Source: an uncultured Pseudomonadales bacterium
GTDB lineage: Bacteria; Pseudomonadota; Gammaproteobacteria; Pseudomonadales; Azotimanducaceae
Length of the DNA stretch: 64,000 nucleotides
Direction: 5' to 3'
NCBI GenBank assembly: GCA_958296195.1
Contig: OY282455.1
Location: 2,604,001 to 2,668,000, forward strand
Shown here: one piece after another, positions 49,366 to 58,031 of the stretch
Numbering within the stretch: the first letter of the stretch is position 1
How the letters are laid out: each line of letters opens with the position of its first letter
Position numbers and translations under genes: made by a program
Notes under the pieces: generated by a model
Seen by the model: only the letters and a program-made list of their open reading frames with translations
What the model was told of the DNA's origin: nothing
Databases searched by the model: none

Positions 49366-49794
49366 ATGCGCTATGCCTATCCCTGCACATTGGTTCCGGA
49401 GGACGGAGGCGGCTTCTTCGTTTCCTTCCCTGACGTTCCCGAAGCGCTTACCAGCGGCGCTGACCGCCTTGAGGCCTTGCAAATGGCTGAGGACGCTTTG
49501 GCGGTTGCCCTGGCTGGATACGTCCACGCAGGATGGGACATTCCCGCGCCCAGCGCCGTGACTAAGAAGCAGCACATGGTGCCCCTGCCTCCGGTCGTGG
49601 CCGCGAAGCTGGCCCTTTACTCCGCCATGCGGACCCAAGGAGTCACCAAGGTTGCCTTGGGCGACAAGCTCAGCCTATCGGAATCCGCTGTCCGTGAACT
49701 TCTGAACCCCGAGCATCGCTCCCACATCGGCCAAGTCAAGAATGCCCTTAGGGTGCTTGGACGGTGCCTTGTGGTTGAGGACAAGGCTGCTTAA
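49366..49794 (+). CDS. hicB: HicB antitoxin
   Basis: This is a 142-residue antitoxin. The partial RNase H fold has MRYAYPCTLVPEDGGGFFVS, FPDVPEALTSG and AEDALAVALAGYV. A C-terminal helix-turn-helix (TKVALGDKLSLSESAVRELL) gives DNA binding. It directly follows hicA and starts after AAGGAGG. The module looks intact. Confidence 0.9.
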   Translation: MRYAYPCTLVPEDGGGFFVSFPDVPEALTSGADRLEALQMAEDALAVALAGYVHAGWDIPAPSAVTKKQHMVPLPPVVAAKLALYSAMRTQGVTKVALGDKLSLSESAVRELLNPEHRSHIGQVKNALRVLGRCLVVEDKAA

Positions 49795-50015
49795 CCAATC
49801 CCGGAGACGCCACTTGGCAGTTCTCTCCCGTGCGCGGGGTTTTGACTTCGGGGGCAGGCGGACGATTGGTCCTGGCAGAAATCCAATCCCAAAACCCCAC
49901 AGCGCAATTCTCTGAGGGAGTAGGTGTCCTTGGGGGCCACAGGCGCCCATGCTAGTGTTCGCGTTTCGGGCGATCAGCCGCCCTTCGCTACACACCCTTT
50001 GATGCAGGCAAAGCC

Positions 50016-50750
50016 ATGATCGCCGCTTTGAGGATGGTCTCCCGGTCTTTGGTGGAGGGGCTGCGGGACCTTGCGCCCATCATTCTGGTCATCCTCTTCT
50101 TTCAGGTGGCGGTGCTGCAGCAGCCCTTCCCGAACTTGGCCGAAGTGCTGGTGGGGCTGGTCTGCGTGGTGGCCGGGCTGACGATGTTCATTCAAGGGCT
50201 GGAGATGGGGCTGTTCCCCTTGGGGGAGGCGATGGCCCACTCCTTTGCCCGCAAAGGCAGCCTGGTCGCGCTGTTTGCCTTCGCCTTCAGCCTGGGCTTC
50301 GGCACTACGGTGGCGGAGCCGGCGTTGATCGCGGTGGCCGCCGAAGCCGCCCAAGTGGCCGCCGAAGCTGGGCACATTGCCGCCAATGACACGGCGCGCC
50401 AAGCATACGCCTTCAACCTGCGCATGGTGGTGGCCCTGTCGGTGGGGGCTGCCATCATGCTGGGGGTGCTGCGCATCCTCAAGGGCTGGCCGATTCACGT
50501 CTTCATCATTTCCGGCTACGTTCTGGTCACCCTCATGACGGCCTTTGCACCGGAGGAAATCATCGGCGTGGCCTACGACAGCGGCGGCGTTACCACCAGC
50601 ACCATCACGGTGCCCTTGGTCACGGCCTTGGGGGTGGGCTTGGCCCAGTCCATTCGTGGGCGTAACCCGATGATCGACGGCTTTGGCCTGATCGCCTTCG
50701 CCAGCCTCACGCCGATGATCTTCGTGCTGATTTACGGCATGGTGGCCTAA
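50016..50750 (+). CDS. DUF1538 membrane protein, first subunit
   Basis: This is a polytopic inner-membrane protein of 244 residues and about seven hydrophobic segments. The family signatures are [15 protein letters not shown] and [16 protein letters not shown], with [14 protein letters not shown] near the end. From memory, paired DUF1538 proteins (UmpA/UmpB) from Halomonas were reported as a two-component sodium/proton antiporter. The pairing here fits that. It overlaps the second DUF1538 gene by one base and heads an operon with PII-like and CBS genes. Confidence 0.85.
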   Translation: MIAALRMVSRSLVEGLRDLAPIILVILFFQVAVLQQPFPNLAEVLVGLVCVVAGLTMFIQGLEMGLFPLGEAMAHSFARKGSLVALFAFAFSLGFGTTVAEPALIAVAAEAAQVAAEAGHIAANDTARQAYAFNLRMVVALSVGAAIMLGVLRILKGWPIHVFIISGYVLVTLMTAFAPEEIIGVAYDSGGVTTSTITVPLVTALGVGLAQSIRGRNPMIDGFGLIAFASLTPMIFVLIYGMVA

Positions 50751-51535
50751 TGGGGGAGTTTCTCGCCATGGTGGCGGACACCGCCGCCGCCACCTTGTTC
50801 GACGTGATGCCCATTGTCGCCGTTTTGTTGGTGTTCCAAGTTTTGGTGCTGCGCCGCAAGCTGCCCAACCTGCGCCGCGTTCTGGTTGGGTTCGTGTTGG
50901 TGTTGGCGGGCCTGACGCTGTTCCTCATCGGCCTGCAGGAGGCGCTGTTTCCCATCGGCGAAACCATGGCTCGGCAGTTGACCTCGCCAGCCGCCATCGG
51001 TTTGGAGCGGCTGGCCGACGGTGTGCAGTGGCGGGACTATCTGCTGGTCTATGCCTTCGCCGCCGCCATCGGCTTCGCCACCACGGTGGCGGAGCCCTCC
51101 TTGATCGCCGTGGCCCTGAAGGCGCAAGCCGTGTCCGCCGGGGCGGTCCATGCTTGGGGGTTGCGCATCGCCGTGGCAGTGGGGGTGGCGGCGGGGGTCG
51201 CCTTGGGCTGCTTCCGCATCGTCACCGGTACGCCCCTGCCTTGGTACATCATGGCGGCCTATGCAGTGGTCATCTTGCAGACCTTCCGCTCCAGCCGCAG
51301 CATCATTCCCTTGGCCTACGACAGCGGCGGGGTCACCACCTCCACGGTCACCGTGCCGGTGGTGGCGGCGCTGGGTTTGGGGCTGGCCGCCACGGTGCCT
51401 GGGCGCAGCCCGCTCATTGACGGCTTTGGCCTGATCGCCTTCGCCAGCGTGTTTCCGATCATGTCCGTGCTTGGATACGCTATGATTGCCGACCGCATAA
51501 GACGCGCCCGCAAAGCCAAGGACAAGCAGGCTTGA
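50750..51535 (+). CDS. DUF1538 membrane protein, second subunit
   Basis: This is a paralogue of the preceding gene, 261 residues, with the same signatures: [31 protein letters not shown] and [14 protein letters not shown]. The two probably form a heteromeric transporter. The basic C-terminus (RIRRARKAKDKQA) is cytoplasmic by the positive-inside rule. The ATG shares a base with the upstream stop. A PII-like gene follows after 64 bp. Confidence 0.85.
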   Translation: MGEFLAMVADTAAATLFDVMPIVAVLLVFQVLVLRRKLPNLRRVLVGFVLVLAGLTLFLIGLQEALFPIGETMARQLTSPAAIGLERLADGVQWRDYLLVYAFAAAIGFATTVAEPSLIAVALKAQAVSAGAVHAWGLRIAVAVGVAAGVALGCFRIVTGTPLPWYIMAAYAVVILQTFRSSRSIIPLAYDSGGVTTSTVTVPVVAALGLGLAATVPGRSPLIDGFGLIAFASVFPIMSVLGYAMIADRIRRARKAKDKQA

Positions 51536-51599
51536 TCTATTATTGCCGCACCACGCCCACTCTTCCGTTCAGGGCCATGTCTCGCTGGGAGCCTGCACC

Positions 51600-51950
51600 A
51601 TGAAACTGAAGCTGATCGCCGTCCTAGCCAGCAGCGACAAGACCGAGCTCATCATTCAAACCGCTCGGGAGGCCGGGGCCACTGGCGCCACCGTCATCAG
51701 CAGCGGGCGCGGGGAGGGGTTGAAGCCGGCCAAGACCTTTCTGGGCCTCGACCTCACCGCCTCCTGTGACTTGCTGCTGTTCATCGTGGTGGAGACCCGC
51801 GCTAGGGAAATTCTGGAGCGCATCCACGACGCCGCCCAGTTCGAACAGGAATCCGGCGCCGGCATCGCCTTCCAACTGAGCATTGAGGACGCCGTGGGTC
51901 TAAACTCCCAAATGGACGCCATTCTTGCGGAAATCGAGGACGCGATATGA
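51600..51950 (+). CDS. PII-like signal-transduction protein with a short T-loop
   Basis: This 116-residue protein has the PII ferredoxin-like fold: MKLKLIAVLASSDKTELIIQ, GATGATVISSGRGEG, DLLLFIVVETRAREIL. The T-loop region between GRGEG and CDLLLF is short and has no Tyr corresponding to the uridylylated Tyr51 of GlnB. It is therefore a PII-like protein rather than a GlnB orthologue. PII proteins bind nucleotides and gate transporters such as AmtB. The target here is probably the DUF1538 pair. The stop overlaps the CBS gene (ATGA). Confidence 0.8.
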   Translation: MKLKLIAVLASSDKTELIIQTAREAGATGATVISSGRGEGLKPAKTFLGLDLTASCDLLLFIVVETRAREILERIHDAAQFEQESGAGIAFQLSIEDAVGLNSQMDAILAEIEDAI

Positions 51951-52357
51951 GCGGCAAGCCCAGCGCCAAGCCGGAGGTGCGCGTGGCGGACCTCATGTCC
52001 AAGAGCATCAAGACCATTGACGGGCTGGCCACCGTGGCCGAGGCGATGGAACTAATGCGCGAACACGCGATCAGCTCCCTAGCGGTCAACCGGCGCAACG
52101 CGGATGACGAGCTGGCCCTGCTGGTTGTCTCCGACATCGCCGCTGAGGTGGTGGCCAAGGGCCGGGCGCCGGAGCGGATGCACGTCTATGAAGTCATGTC
52201 CAAGCCCGTGCTCACCCTGCCGGCGGACATGCTTGCCCGCTACGCCACCCGCCTATTGGTGCGCTTGGGGCTGTCGCGGGCCTTGGTGGTGGATCAGGAG
52301 CGCAACCTGTTGGGCATGGCGACCTTGCGGGACCTAGTGCTTGGCGACGCCGGCTAG
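51947..52357 (+). CDS. tandem CBS-domain protein
   Basis: This is a 136-residue Bateman module of two CBS motifs. The first is VADLMSKSIKTIDGLATVAE with ISSLAVNR. The second is VYEVMSKPVLTLPADMLARY with SRALVVDQERNLLGMATLRD. CBS pairs bind adenine nucleotides and regulate transporters or enzymes. Translational coupling to the PII-like gene suggests that both sense the energy or nucleotide state and act on the DUF1538 transporter. That is inference. Confidence 0.85.
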   Translation: MSGKPSAKPEVRVADLMSKSIKTIDGLATVAEAMELMREHAISSLAVNRRNADDELALLVVSDIAAEVVAKGRAPERMHVYEVMSKPVLTLPADMLARYATRLLVRLGLSRALVVDQERNLLGMATLRDLVLGDAG

Positions 52358-52411
52358 CGTCAGTAGGGCGTACTCTTATTGGAGAGCATCACGTAAAATG
52401 GAGACATCTGG

Positions 52412-53689
52412 ATGAGCATTGCCGCCATGGTCGCCCGCCGGGAGCGGCTGCTTGGTCCCGGCAACCCCCTGTTCTACGAGGATCCGGTGCATCTGGTGCG
52501 CGGCGAAGGCGTCTGGCTTTTCGATGCGGACGGCCGCCGCTATCTGGACTGCTACAACAACGTGCCCTGCGTCGGCCACTGCCACCCCAAGGTGGTGGAG
52601 GCCCTGTGCCGCCAAGCCAAGCTGCTCAACACCCACACCCGCTACCTGCACGAGAACATCCTCGACTATGCGGAGCGCCTGTTGGGCAAGTTTGACGGCA
52701 GCCTGGATCGATTGGCCTTGGCCTGTACCGGCAGCGAAGCCAACGAACTGGCCCTGCGCATCGCCCGCTTCAACACCGGCGGCGAAGGCTTCATCTGCAC
52801 CAACGCCACCTACCACGGCAACACCGCGGCGGTGGCCCAGATCAGCCCCATCTTTGAACCCTTTGAGGGCTACAGCGAGGCGATTCGCATGGTGCCCTGG
52901 CCGGACGCCTACCGGCCACTGAACAATCTAAGCGGCGCGGCGTTGGCGGACGCCTACGCCGACGAGGTGCAGCGGGCCATCGACTCCTTCAAGGCCAAGG
53001 GCGTGAAGTTCGCCGGCATGTTGGTCTGCCCCATCTTCGCCAACGAAGGGCTGCCCAAGGTGCCGCCCGGCTACTTGGAGAAGGCCGTCGGCCATGTGCG
53101 CCGCGCCGGCGGCCTCTATGTTGCGGACGAAGTGCAGGCCGGCTTTGGCCGCACCGGCCGCTGGTGGGGTCACGAGCAGAGCGGCGTCATCCCGGACATC
53201 GTCACCTTGGGCAAGCCCATGGGCGCGGGCCACCCCATTTCCGGCGTGGTCGCCCGGGGCGAACTGCTCGACAGCTTCCGGCTGCGTCAGGAGTACTTCA
53301 ACACCTTTGGCGGCAACCCGGTGTCCTGCGCCGTGGCGGAGGCGGTGCTGCAAGTCATTGAGGAGGAAGGCTTGGTACACAACGCCGCCGAGGTGGGCGA
53401 ATACGTTTTGCGGTTGTTCCAGGAGCTTCAGTCCCGGCACGAGATCATCGGCGACGTGCGCGGCAGGGGGCTGTTCTTTGGCATGGACTTGGTCAGCGAC
53501 CGGAAGACCAAGGCGCCGGCCTCCGAACAAACCAAGCGGGTGGTCAACGCCATGCGCCACAAAGGGGTTCTGATGGGCAACATCGGTCAGCACGGCAACG
53601 TGCTGAAGCTGCGCCCGCCGCTGTGCTTCTCCAAGGAGAACGCGGACTTTCTGGTCTCCGCGCTAGATGAGGTGTTGTCCGCCGAGTGA
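52412..53689 (+). CDS. class III PLP-dependent aminotransferase
   Basis: This 425-residue fold-type I enzyme has YLDCYNNVPCVGHCHP at the N-terminus. GSEANELALRIAR binds the cofactor phosphate, YVADEVQAGFGRTG contains the PLP Asp, and TLGKPMGAGHPISG contains the Schiff-base Lys. It resembles alanine-glyoxylate aminotransferase 2 and phosphoethanolamine phospho-lyase-like enzymes. The substrate is unresolved. It stands alone, 54 bp after the CBS gene. A TAAAAT box just upstream may give it its own promoter. Confidence 0.88.
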   Translation: MSIAAMVARRERLLGPGNPLFYEDPVHLVRGEGVWLFDADGRRYLDCYNNVPCVGHCHPKVVEALCRQAKLLNTHTRYLHENILDYAERLLGKFDGSLDRLALACTGSEANELALRIARFNTGGEGFICTNATYHGNTAAVAQISPIFEPFEGYSEAIRMVPWPDAYRPLNNLSGAALADAYADEVQRAIDSFKAKGVKFAGMLVCPIFANEGLPKVPPGYLEKAVGHVRRAGGLYVADEVQAGFGRTGRWWGHEQSGVIPDIVTLGKPMGAGHPISGVVARGELLDSFRLRQEYFNTFGGNPVSCAVAEAVLQVIEEEGLVHNAAEVGEYVLRLFQELQSRHEIIGDVRGRGLFFGMDLVSDRKTKAPASEQTKRVVNAMRHKGVLMGNIGQHGNVLKLRPPLCFSKENADFLVSALDEVLSAE

Positions 53690-53724
53690 GCGGTTGCGTT
53701 CGGCCGTTATGCCACAGTCCCGAC

Positions 53725-53844
53725 ATGGCCCTAGTCACCGCATCCGTCGCCCTGCTGTTGCTCTTGGCCGTTTCGACATCCATGCCACTCGCGGTGGTGT
53801 TGGGACTGCTGCCGGCTGAGCGCCCGGCACGGCGCCCTCGGTAG
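53725..53844 (+). CDS. possible 39-residue membrane peptide
   Basis: The frame MALVTASVALLLLLAVSTSM continues with PLAVVLGLLPAERPARRPR. It forms one or two hydrophobic segments and a basic tail. It is too short to be sure, and no clear ribosome site precedes it. Hydrophobicity and the positive end are consistent with a small membrane protein. Confidence 0.25.
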   Translation: MALVTASVALLLLLAVSTSMPLAVVLGLLPAERPARRPR

Positions 53845-53977
53845 GGCTTTGCGCCGCTGCACGCCTATCCCCTTGACTGCCATCCTCGCACCCGTGTCGT
53901 CCAGCCCCGGCGAGTGTCCATCGGTCCGGTACGCCCTTTCGTTGTCCTCTCTTGGAACTTGGCTGTGATGGAGTGTT

Positions 53978-54286
53978 GTGGCGGATGAAGAAGGTTGCCT
54001 TCGATCATGGCATGCCCATGACGTCGTTGATTTCGCTGGTTTATCCGTTGGGATCGGCCTTCAGCCGGACACCATCGGCTTGGCCTTGAGCGCCTCGCAG
54101 ATCGCCAAGCTGGACAACGGCGGCAAGTACGTCGTCATCATGAACGCCATGCTCGGCATCGGCGTGGCCGTTGGGCCATCCATCGCCGCCGCGCTGATTC
54201 GGGCGGGGGACTACGGCGGCATCTTGGCCACCTTCCTGCTGTTCCTCTACGTCATTCAGAAAAGCCGAAACCTCACCAGCAAGTAG
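53978..54286 (+). pseudogene. C-terminal fragment of an MFS-type transporter
   Basis: The frame contains LSVGIGLQPDTIGLALSASQ, then MNAMLGIGVAVGPSIAAALI and a last hydrophobic helix (ILATFLLFLYVIQKSR). This resembles the last helices of a major-facilitator transporter. No N-terminal helices precede it; the upstream DNA is unrelated. It is most likely a decayed gene. Confidence 0.5.
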
Positions 54287-54358
54287 GGCGAGGCGGTTGC
54301 GGTTGAGATTGCCTTGCGATGATGGCTGGTGCTATCGTGAAGGCATGGAAACCCAGCC

Positions 54359-54742
54359 ATGCCCCATCTGATAGTTGAGTATTCGGCCAACCTGGAGGCG
54401 GAAATCGATCTTGACGGCCTGATGCGCAGGCTGCGGGACGTAGCCGCTGCGGGTGGGGTGTTCCCGCTGCCCGGCATCCGAGTGCGAGCCGCCCGCCGGG
54501 ACCACTACTTGATCGCGGACGGCGACCCGGAGCACGGCTTTGTCCACGTCACCGCCCGCATCGGCGTCGGGCGGGACGAAGCCACCCGCCGCACCCAGGC
54601 GCAACTGCTGTTCGACGCCCTCTGTGACCATCTAGCTCCTGTGTATGAGCGGCGCGGGCTGGGCATTTCCTTTGAGGTGGTGGAGATCGATCCCGTGGGC
54701 AGCCTGAAGAGGAACAATCTGCACGAGCGGTTGCGGCGCTGA
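54359..54742 (+). CDS. hpaF: 5-carboxymethyl-2-hydroxymuconate delta-isomerase
   Basis: This 127-residue tautomerase-superfamily enzyme begins MPHLIVEYSANLE. Pro2 is the catalytic N-terminal proline after methionine removal. The later FVHVTARIGVGRDEATR and ISFEVVEIDP agree with HpaF. It acts after HpaE in homoprotocatechuate degradation. It lies about 17 kb from hpaE and the dioxygenase genes, so the pathway is split. Its stop overlaps the next ATG (TGATG). Confidence 0.88.
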   Translation: MPHLIVEYSANLEAEIDLDGLMRRLRDVAAAGGVFPLPGIRVRAARRDHYLIADGDPEHGFVHVTARIGVGRDEATRRTQAQLLFDALCDHLAPVYERRGLGISFEVVEIDPVGSLKRNNLHERLRR

Positions 54743-55464
54743 TGGCAACCGCCCGCATCGCTGTGCAAAGCCGTTGGTGGCGCCGGTCGGTGGGCGGTGC
54801 GTTCAGCAAGGGCCTTGCGGCGCTATTCGGAATCGGGTGGCGGGCGCTGGTGCTCGCTTTGATGCCGATGGCTGGCCAGGTTGCGGCGCAGGCGACCGCT
54901 TGGGAACTGATTTCGCCGACGGTTTTGGATTGGCGTCAGGTTGAGCAACGCCGCGCTGTCGCCGAGGACCTGTTGGAGCGGCTGGACATGCTGGGGAGCG
55001 CCATTCCGCCCCTGTCTCCCAACCAGCAGGCTCAGGTGGTCAAGGAGGCAGCCGAGCTGGAGCGTCTCGACCCGGACACGGACTCCAGAAGGCGCAGCCG
55101 CCTGTTCATGTCCCGCCGCTACCAACACTTCCGGTTGCTGGACTTGCTGGATGAGACGCGCAGCAATCTCAAGTGCGTCCTAGCCTCTGAACAAGTCGGC
55201 GAGGAGATGCGCTGCTGGAGCTTGGCCAGCGTCAACTTTGGGGATGAGGCGAAGCTGGACTTGGCCCTGTCCATGCTGCGCAGCGCCCGCCTGATTCCCA
55301 AGGACGGCGCCATGCCGGTGAAGGCCCAGGACCCAGCAGTCTGGTACGGGGAATACGGGCGGGGAATACTGAAGTACATCCTGACGCCCTACCTGACCCA
55401 ACAGGCCGCCGCCGAAGCGGCTTGCACGATGGAAGCCCCCGTCGAAGCCCCAATGGATCACTAG
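54742..55464 (+). CDS. hypothetical exported protein coupled to hpaF
   Basis: This 240-residue protein is of unknown family. A hydrophobic stretch after a basic N-terminus (ALVLALMPMAGQVAAQA) looks like a signal peptide. The mature part is helical and charged (RRAVAEDLLERLDMLGS, SRRYQHFRLLDLLDETRSNL) with two Cys residues in CVLASEQVGEEMRCW. It overlaps hpaF translationally but shows no enzymatic motif. A role with hpaF is not implied by sequence. Confidence 0.6.
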   Translation: MATARIAVQSRWWRRSVGGAFSKGLAALFGIGWRALVLALMPMAGQVAAQATAWELISPTVLDWRQVEQRRAVAEDLLERLDMLGSAIPPLSPNQQAQVVKEAAELERLDPDTDSRRRSRLFMSRRYQHFRLLDLLDETRSNLKCVLASEQVGEEMRCWSLASVNFGDEAKLDLALSMLRSARLIPKDGAMPVKAQDPAVWYGEYGRGILKYILTPYLTQQAAAEAACTMEAPVEAPMDH

Positions 55465-55676
55465 AAGCCATCCCTTTCCGGCAGACGAACCGCGGATTTT
55501 CCAGTGTTAGGGCGTCTCTTCCTTCTTGCTTGTTTGCTTGCTTTTTGTCGTGGTGCCTTGCTTTGGGTTGGCATGCAAGGCAAAAGCGCAACCGGATTAG
55601 GCTTCCTGTTGGGCCGGCTTAGCTTGCGCCTAATGTGGGCTTGATTCCGGCTGTCAATGGGTGTAAATCCATACTT

Positions 55677-56231
55677 ATGGGTGGTCTTGCGGCAATCAGG
55701 AGTGCGGTGCTGGCGGGTGCCTTGCTGGGCGCTGGCGGCTTCGCGTTTGCATCGGAAACGGTGCTGTTGAACACGTCGCCGGCCTTGGAATGCTACCGTG
55801 CCGCAGCCGATGGCGGCACCCCCTTCGACATCGACGCCTGCACTTTGGCCATTGAGCGGCAAATGCTGACGCCGGAGGATCTGGCGGCGACCTACTCCAA
55901 CCGAGGCATCCTGCTCGCCCGCTCCGGCGACGTGGCGGCGGCGCTGAAGGATCACGATCTGGCCTTGCGGATAGCGCCGGAGATGACCAGCATCTACATC
56001 AACCGCTCCAACGCCCTGGTGGCGGCGAAGCGCTTCAGAGCCGCCATGGAGGACCTCGAACGGGCCATCGCCAAGGCGGACGCCCTGCTGCCGGTGGCCT
56101 ACTACAATCGAGCGCTCATGTTCAACACCCTTGGCGATCGGCAGGCGGCTCGGGCGGATGCCGAGCGGGCCGCGGAATTGGCCCCGGAGACGGCGGCTTA
56201 TCGGCAGTTCGTGCAGACCCTGAGTGAATGA
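55677..56231 (+). CDS. exported tetratricopeptide-repeat protein
   Basis: This is a 184-residue protein with a signal peptide (MGGLAAIRSAVLAGALLGAG and following AFAS). TPR-like repeats follow: ATYSNRGILLARSGDVAAAL, SIYINRSNALVAAKRFRAAM, VAYYNRALMFNTLGDRQAAR. These form a helical scaffold for protein binding in the periplasm. The ATG at 55677 starts the signal peptide; an upstream ATG at 55635 is possible. Partner unknown. Confidence 0.8.
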   Translation: MGGLAAIRSAVLAGALLGAGGFAFASETVLLNTSPALECYRAAADGGTPFDIDACTLAIERQMLTPEDLAATYSNRGILLARSGDVAAALKDHDLALRIAPEMTSIYINRSNALVAAKRFRAAMEDLERAIAKADALLPVAYYNRALMFNTLGDRQAARADAERAAELAPETAAYRQFVQTLSE

Positions 56232-56258
56232 AGGGGATTGCAGCCGGGTGGCTGCGCC

Positions 56259-56292
56259 GTTCGCCAGAAGCCGCTGTTCGCCAGAAGCCGCT
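56259..56292. repeat. 17-bp tandem duplication
   Basis: TTCGCCAGAAGCCGCTG occurs twice in direct succession in the spacer between the TPR gene and matB. It is a short simple duplication. Confidence 0.6.
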
Positions 56293-56411
56293 GTCGGGGT
56301 CGATGGAGCGGTGAACCATTCCCTGCACTTACGCTGCAACAGGGTCAGGTCGAGGTTGGCTGGCCGTTCGGGGCAACGTTCCCGCAAAGCCGTGGTGGAT
56401 TGGACCATCCA

Positions 56412-57911
56412 ATGAACGCCAACTTTGCCGGCGATCTGGAAGCCGTTTTCGCCGCCAACCGGAACCATCCCTGCTTCCGCTTGGCCGACGGCGGCGTCTG
56501 GACCTTTGGTGACCTGCTGGACGCCGTAAGCCGCTTGGCCGGGGTGTTGGCGGGGCACGGCGTCGGGCGGGGAGACCGAGTGCTCGCCCAGGTCGATAAG
56601 ACCCCCGAAGCCGTCGCCCTGTACATCGCCACCCTGAAGGTTGGCGGCGTCTATGTGCCTCTAAACACGGCCTATACGCCGCCGGAGGTCGAATACTTCA
56701 TCGCCGATGCTGAACCTCGGCTGTTCGTTCGCACATCCTCCGCAACGGATTCCAGCGCCGCTCCAGCAAACTCGGCCATGCTGACCCTGAGCACCGAGGG
56801 TGACAGCCTGAAGGAGGCGATGGCCGCGGCGGCCCCTTTTGACGCTGTGGTTGCCCGGCAGGCCGACGACTTGGCTGCCTTGGTTTACACCTCCGGCACC
56901 ACCGGACGCTCCAAGGGCGCCATGCTCACCCACGGCAACATCCGCAGCAACGCCCATGCCCTGCGCCGCTGCTGGGGCTGGCGCGACGACGATGTGCTGC
57001 TGCACGCCCTGCCGCTGTTTCATGTGCATGGGTTGTTCATCGCCCTGCACTGCGCCCTGCTGGGCGGCACCCCCACCGTCTTCCTGCCTCGGTTCGACGC
57101 CGGCGAGGTGCTGCGCTGGCTGCCGCGGTCCACCGTGATGATGGGTGTGCCGACCTTCTACTCCAGGCTCCTGAACCAACCGCAGTTGAACCGGGAGCGT
57201 TGTGCCGGTGTCCGGTTGTTCATTTCCGGCTCGGCGCCCTTGACGGAGGCGACCTTCCACGCTTGGGAGGCCCGCACCGGGCACCGGATTCTGGAGCGCT
57301 ACGGCATGTCCGAGACCATCATCAACACCTCCAATCCCTTGGACGGGGAGCGCTTGGCCGGCACGGTCGGCTTGCCTCTGCCGGGAGTCGAAGTTCGTGT
57401 GGCGGGGGAGGACGGCGCCTCTTTGCCGCCGGGGGAGGTCGGCATGGTCGAGGTTTGCGGGGAGAATGTCTTCAAGGGCTATTGGCGCAAGCCTGCAAAG
57501 ACCGCCGAAGAATTCCGGGAGGACGGCTTTTTCATCACCGGCGACCTTGGCGTGATGGACGGGGCAGGGCGCCTCTCCATCGTGGGGCGCTCCAAGGACC
57601 TCATCATCACCGGCGGCTACAACGTCTATCCCAAGGAGGTGGAGGTCCTCATCGACGCAATGGACGAAGTTGCGGAGTCCGCCGTCATCGGCGTGCCGCA
57701 CCCGGACTTCGGCGAGGGCGTGGTGGCGGTGGTGGTGGCGTCCGGCGGCGCTGCGGTGTCCTTGGAGCGGATGTCGGCCCATCTGCATGAGCGCCTAGCC
57801 CGCTTCAAGCAGCCGAAGCTGGTGGTGCAGGTCCCCTCCCTGCCGCGCAACAGCATGGGCAAGGTGCAGAAAAATCGGCTGCGGGCGCAATTCGCCAACC
57901 TCTTTGCGTAG
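56412..57911 (+). CDS. matB: malonyl-CoA synthetase (acyl-CoA ligase)
   Basis: This ANL-superfamily ligase of 499 residues activates malonate. ALVYTSGTTGRSKGAMLTH is the ATP motif. LLHALPLFHVHGLFIALHCA, MMGVPTFYSRLL, SETIINTSNPLDGERLAGTV and GGYNVYPKEVEVLID are typical of MatB. The catalytic Lys lies in LPRNSMGKVQKNRL. The ATG at 56412 gives the expected N-terminus; an upstream frame is an artefact. A terminator follows at 57993. Confidence 0.85.
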   Translation: MNANFAGDLEAVFAANRNHPCFRLADGGVWTFGDLLDAVSRLAGVLAGHGVGRGDRVLAQVDKTPEAVALYIATLKVGGVYVPLNTAYTPPEVEYFIADAEPRLFVRTSSATDSSAAPANSAMLTLSTEGDSLKEAMAAAAPFDAVVARQADDLAALVYTSGTTGRSKGAMLTHGNIRSNAHALRRCWGWRDDDVLLHALPLFHVHGLFIALHCALLGGTPTVFLPRFDAGEVLRWLPRSTVMMGVPTFYSRLLNQPQLNRERCAGVRLFISGSAPLTEATFHAWEARTGHRILERYGMSETIINTSNPLDGERLAGTVGLPLPGVEVRVAGEDGASLPPGEVGMVEVCGENVFKGYWRKPAKTAEEFREDGFFITGDLGVMDGAGRLSIVGRSKDLIITGGYNVYPKEVEVLIDAMDEVAESAVIGVPHPDFGEGVVAVVVASGGAAVSLERMSAHLHERLARFKQPKLVVQVPSLPRNSMGKVQKNRLRAQFANLFA

Positions 57912-57992
57912 GTGTTCGCTGCGCCGGCGTTCCTTCAAGGCAGGGCTGGATGGCGTGTGCGTGGAGTGGTTGGCGCCCCAATTATGTGGTTC

Positions 57993-58014
57993 AAGCCCGA
58001 TGGCGGGCTTTTTT
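57993..58014 (+). terminator. intrinsic terminator of matB
   Basis: AAGCCCG-ATGG-CGGGCTT forms a 7-bp stem followed by a run of six T counting the stem end. It lies 82 bp after the matB stop and just before the convergent TVP38 gene. Confidence 0.75.
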
Positions 58015-58031
58015 CAGCATGAGGAAATGCC

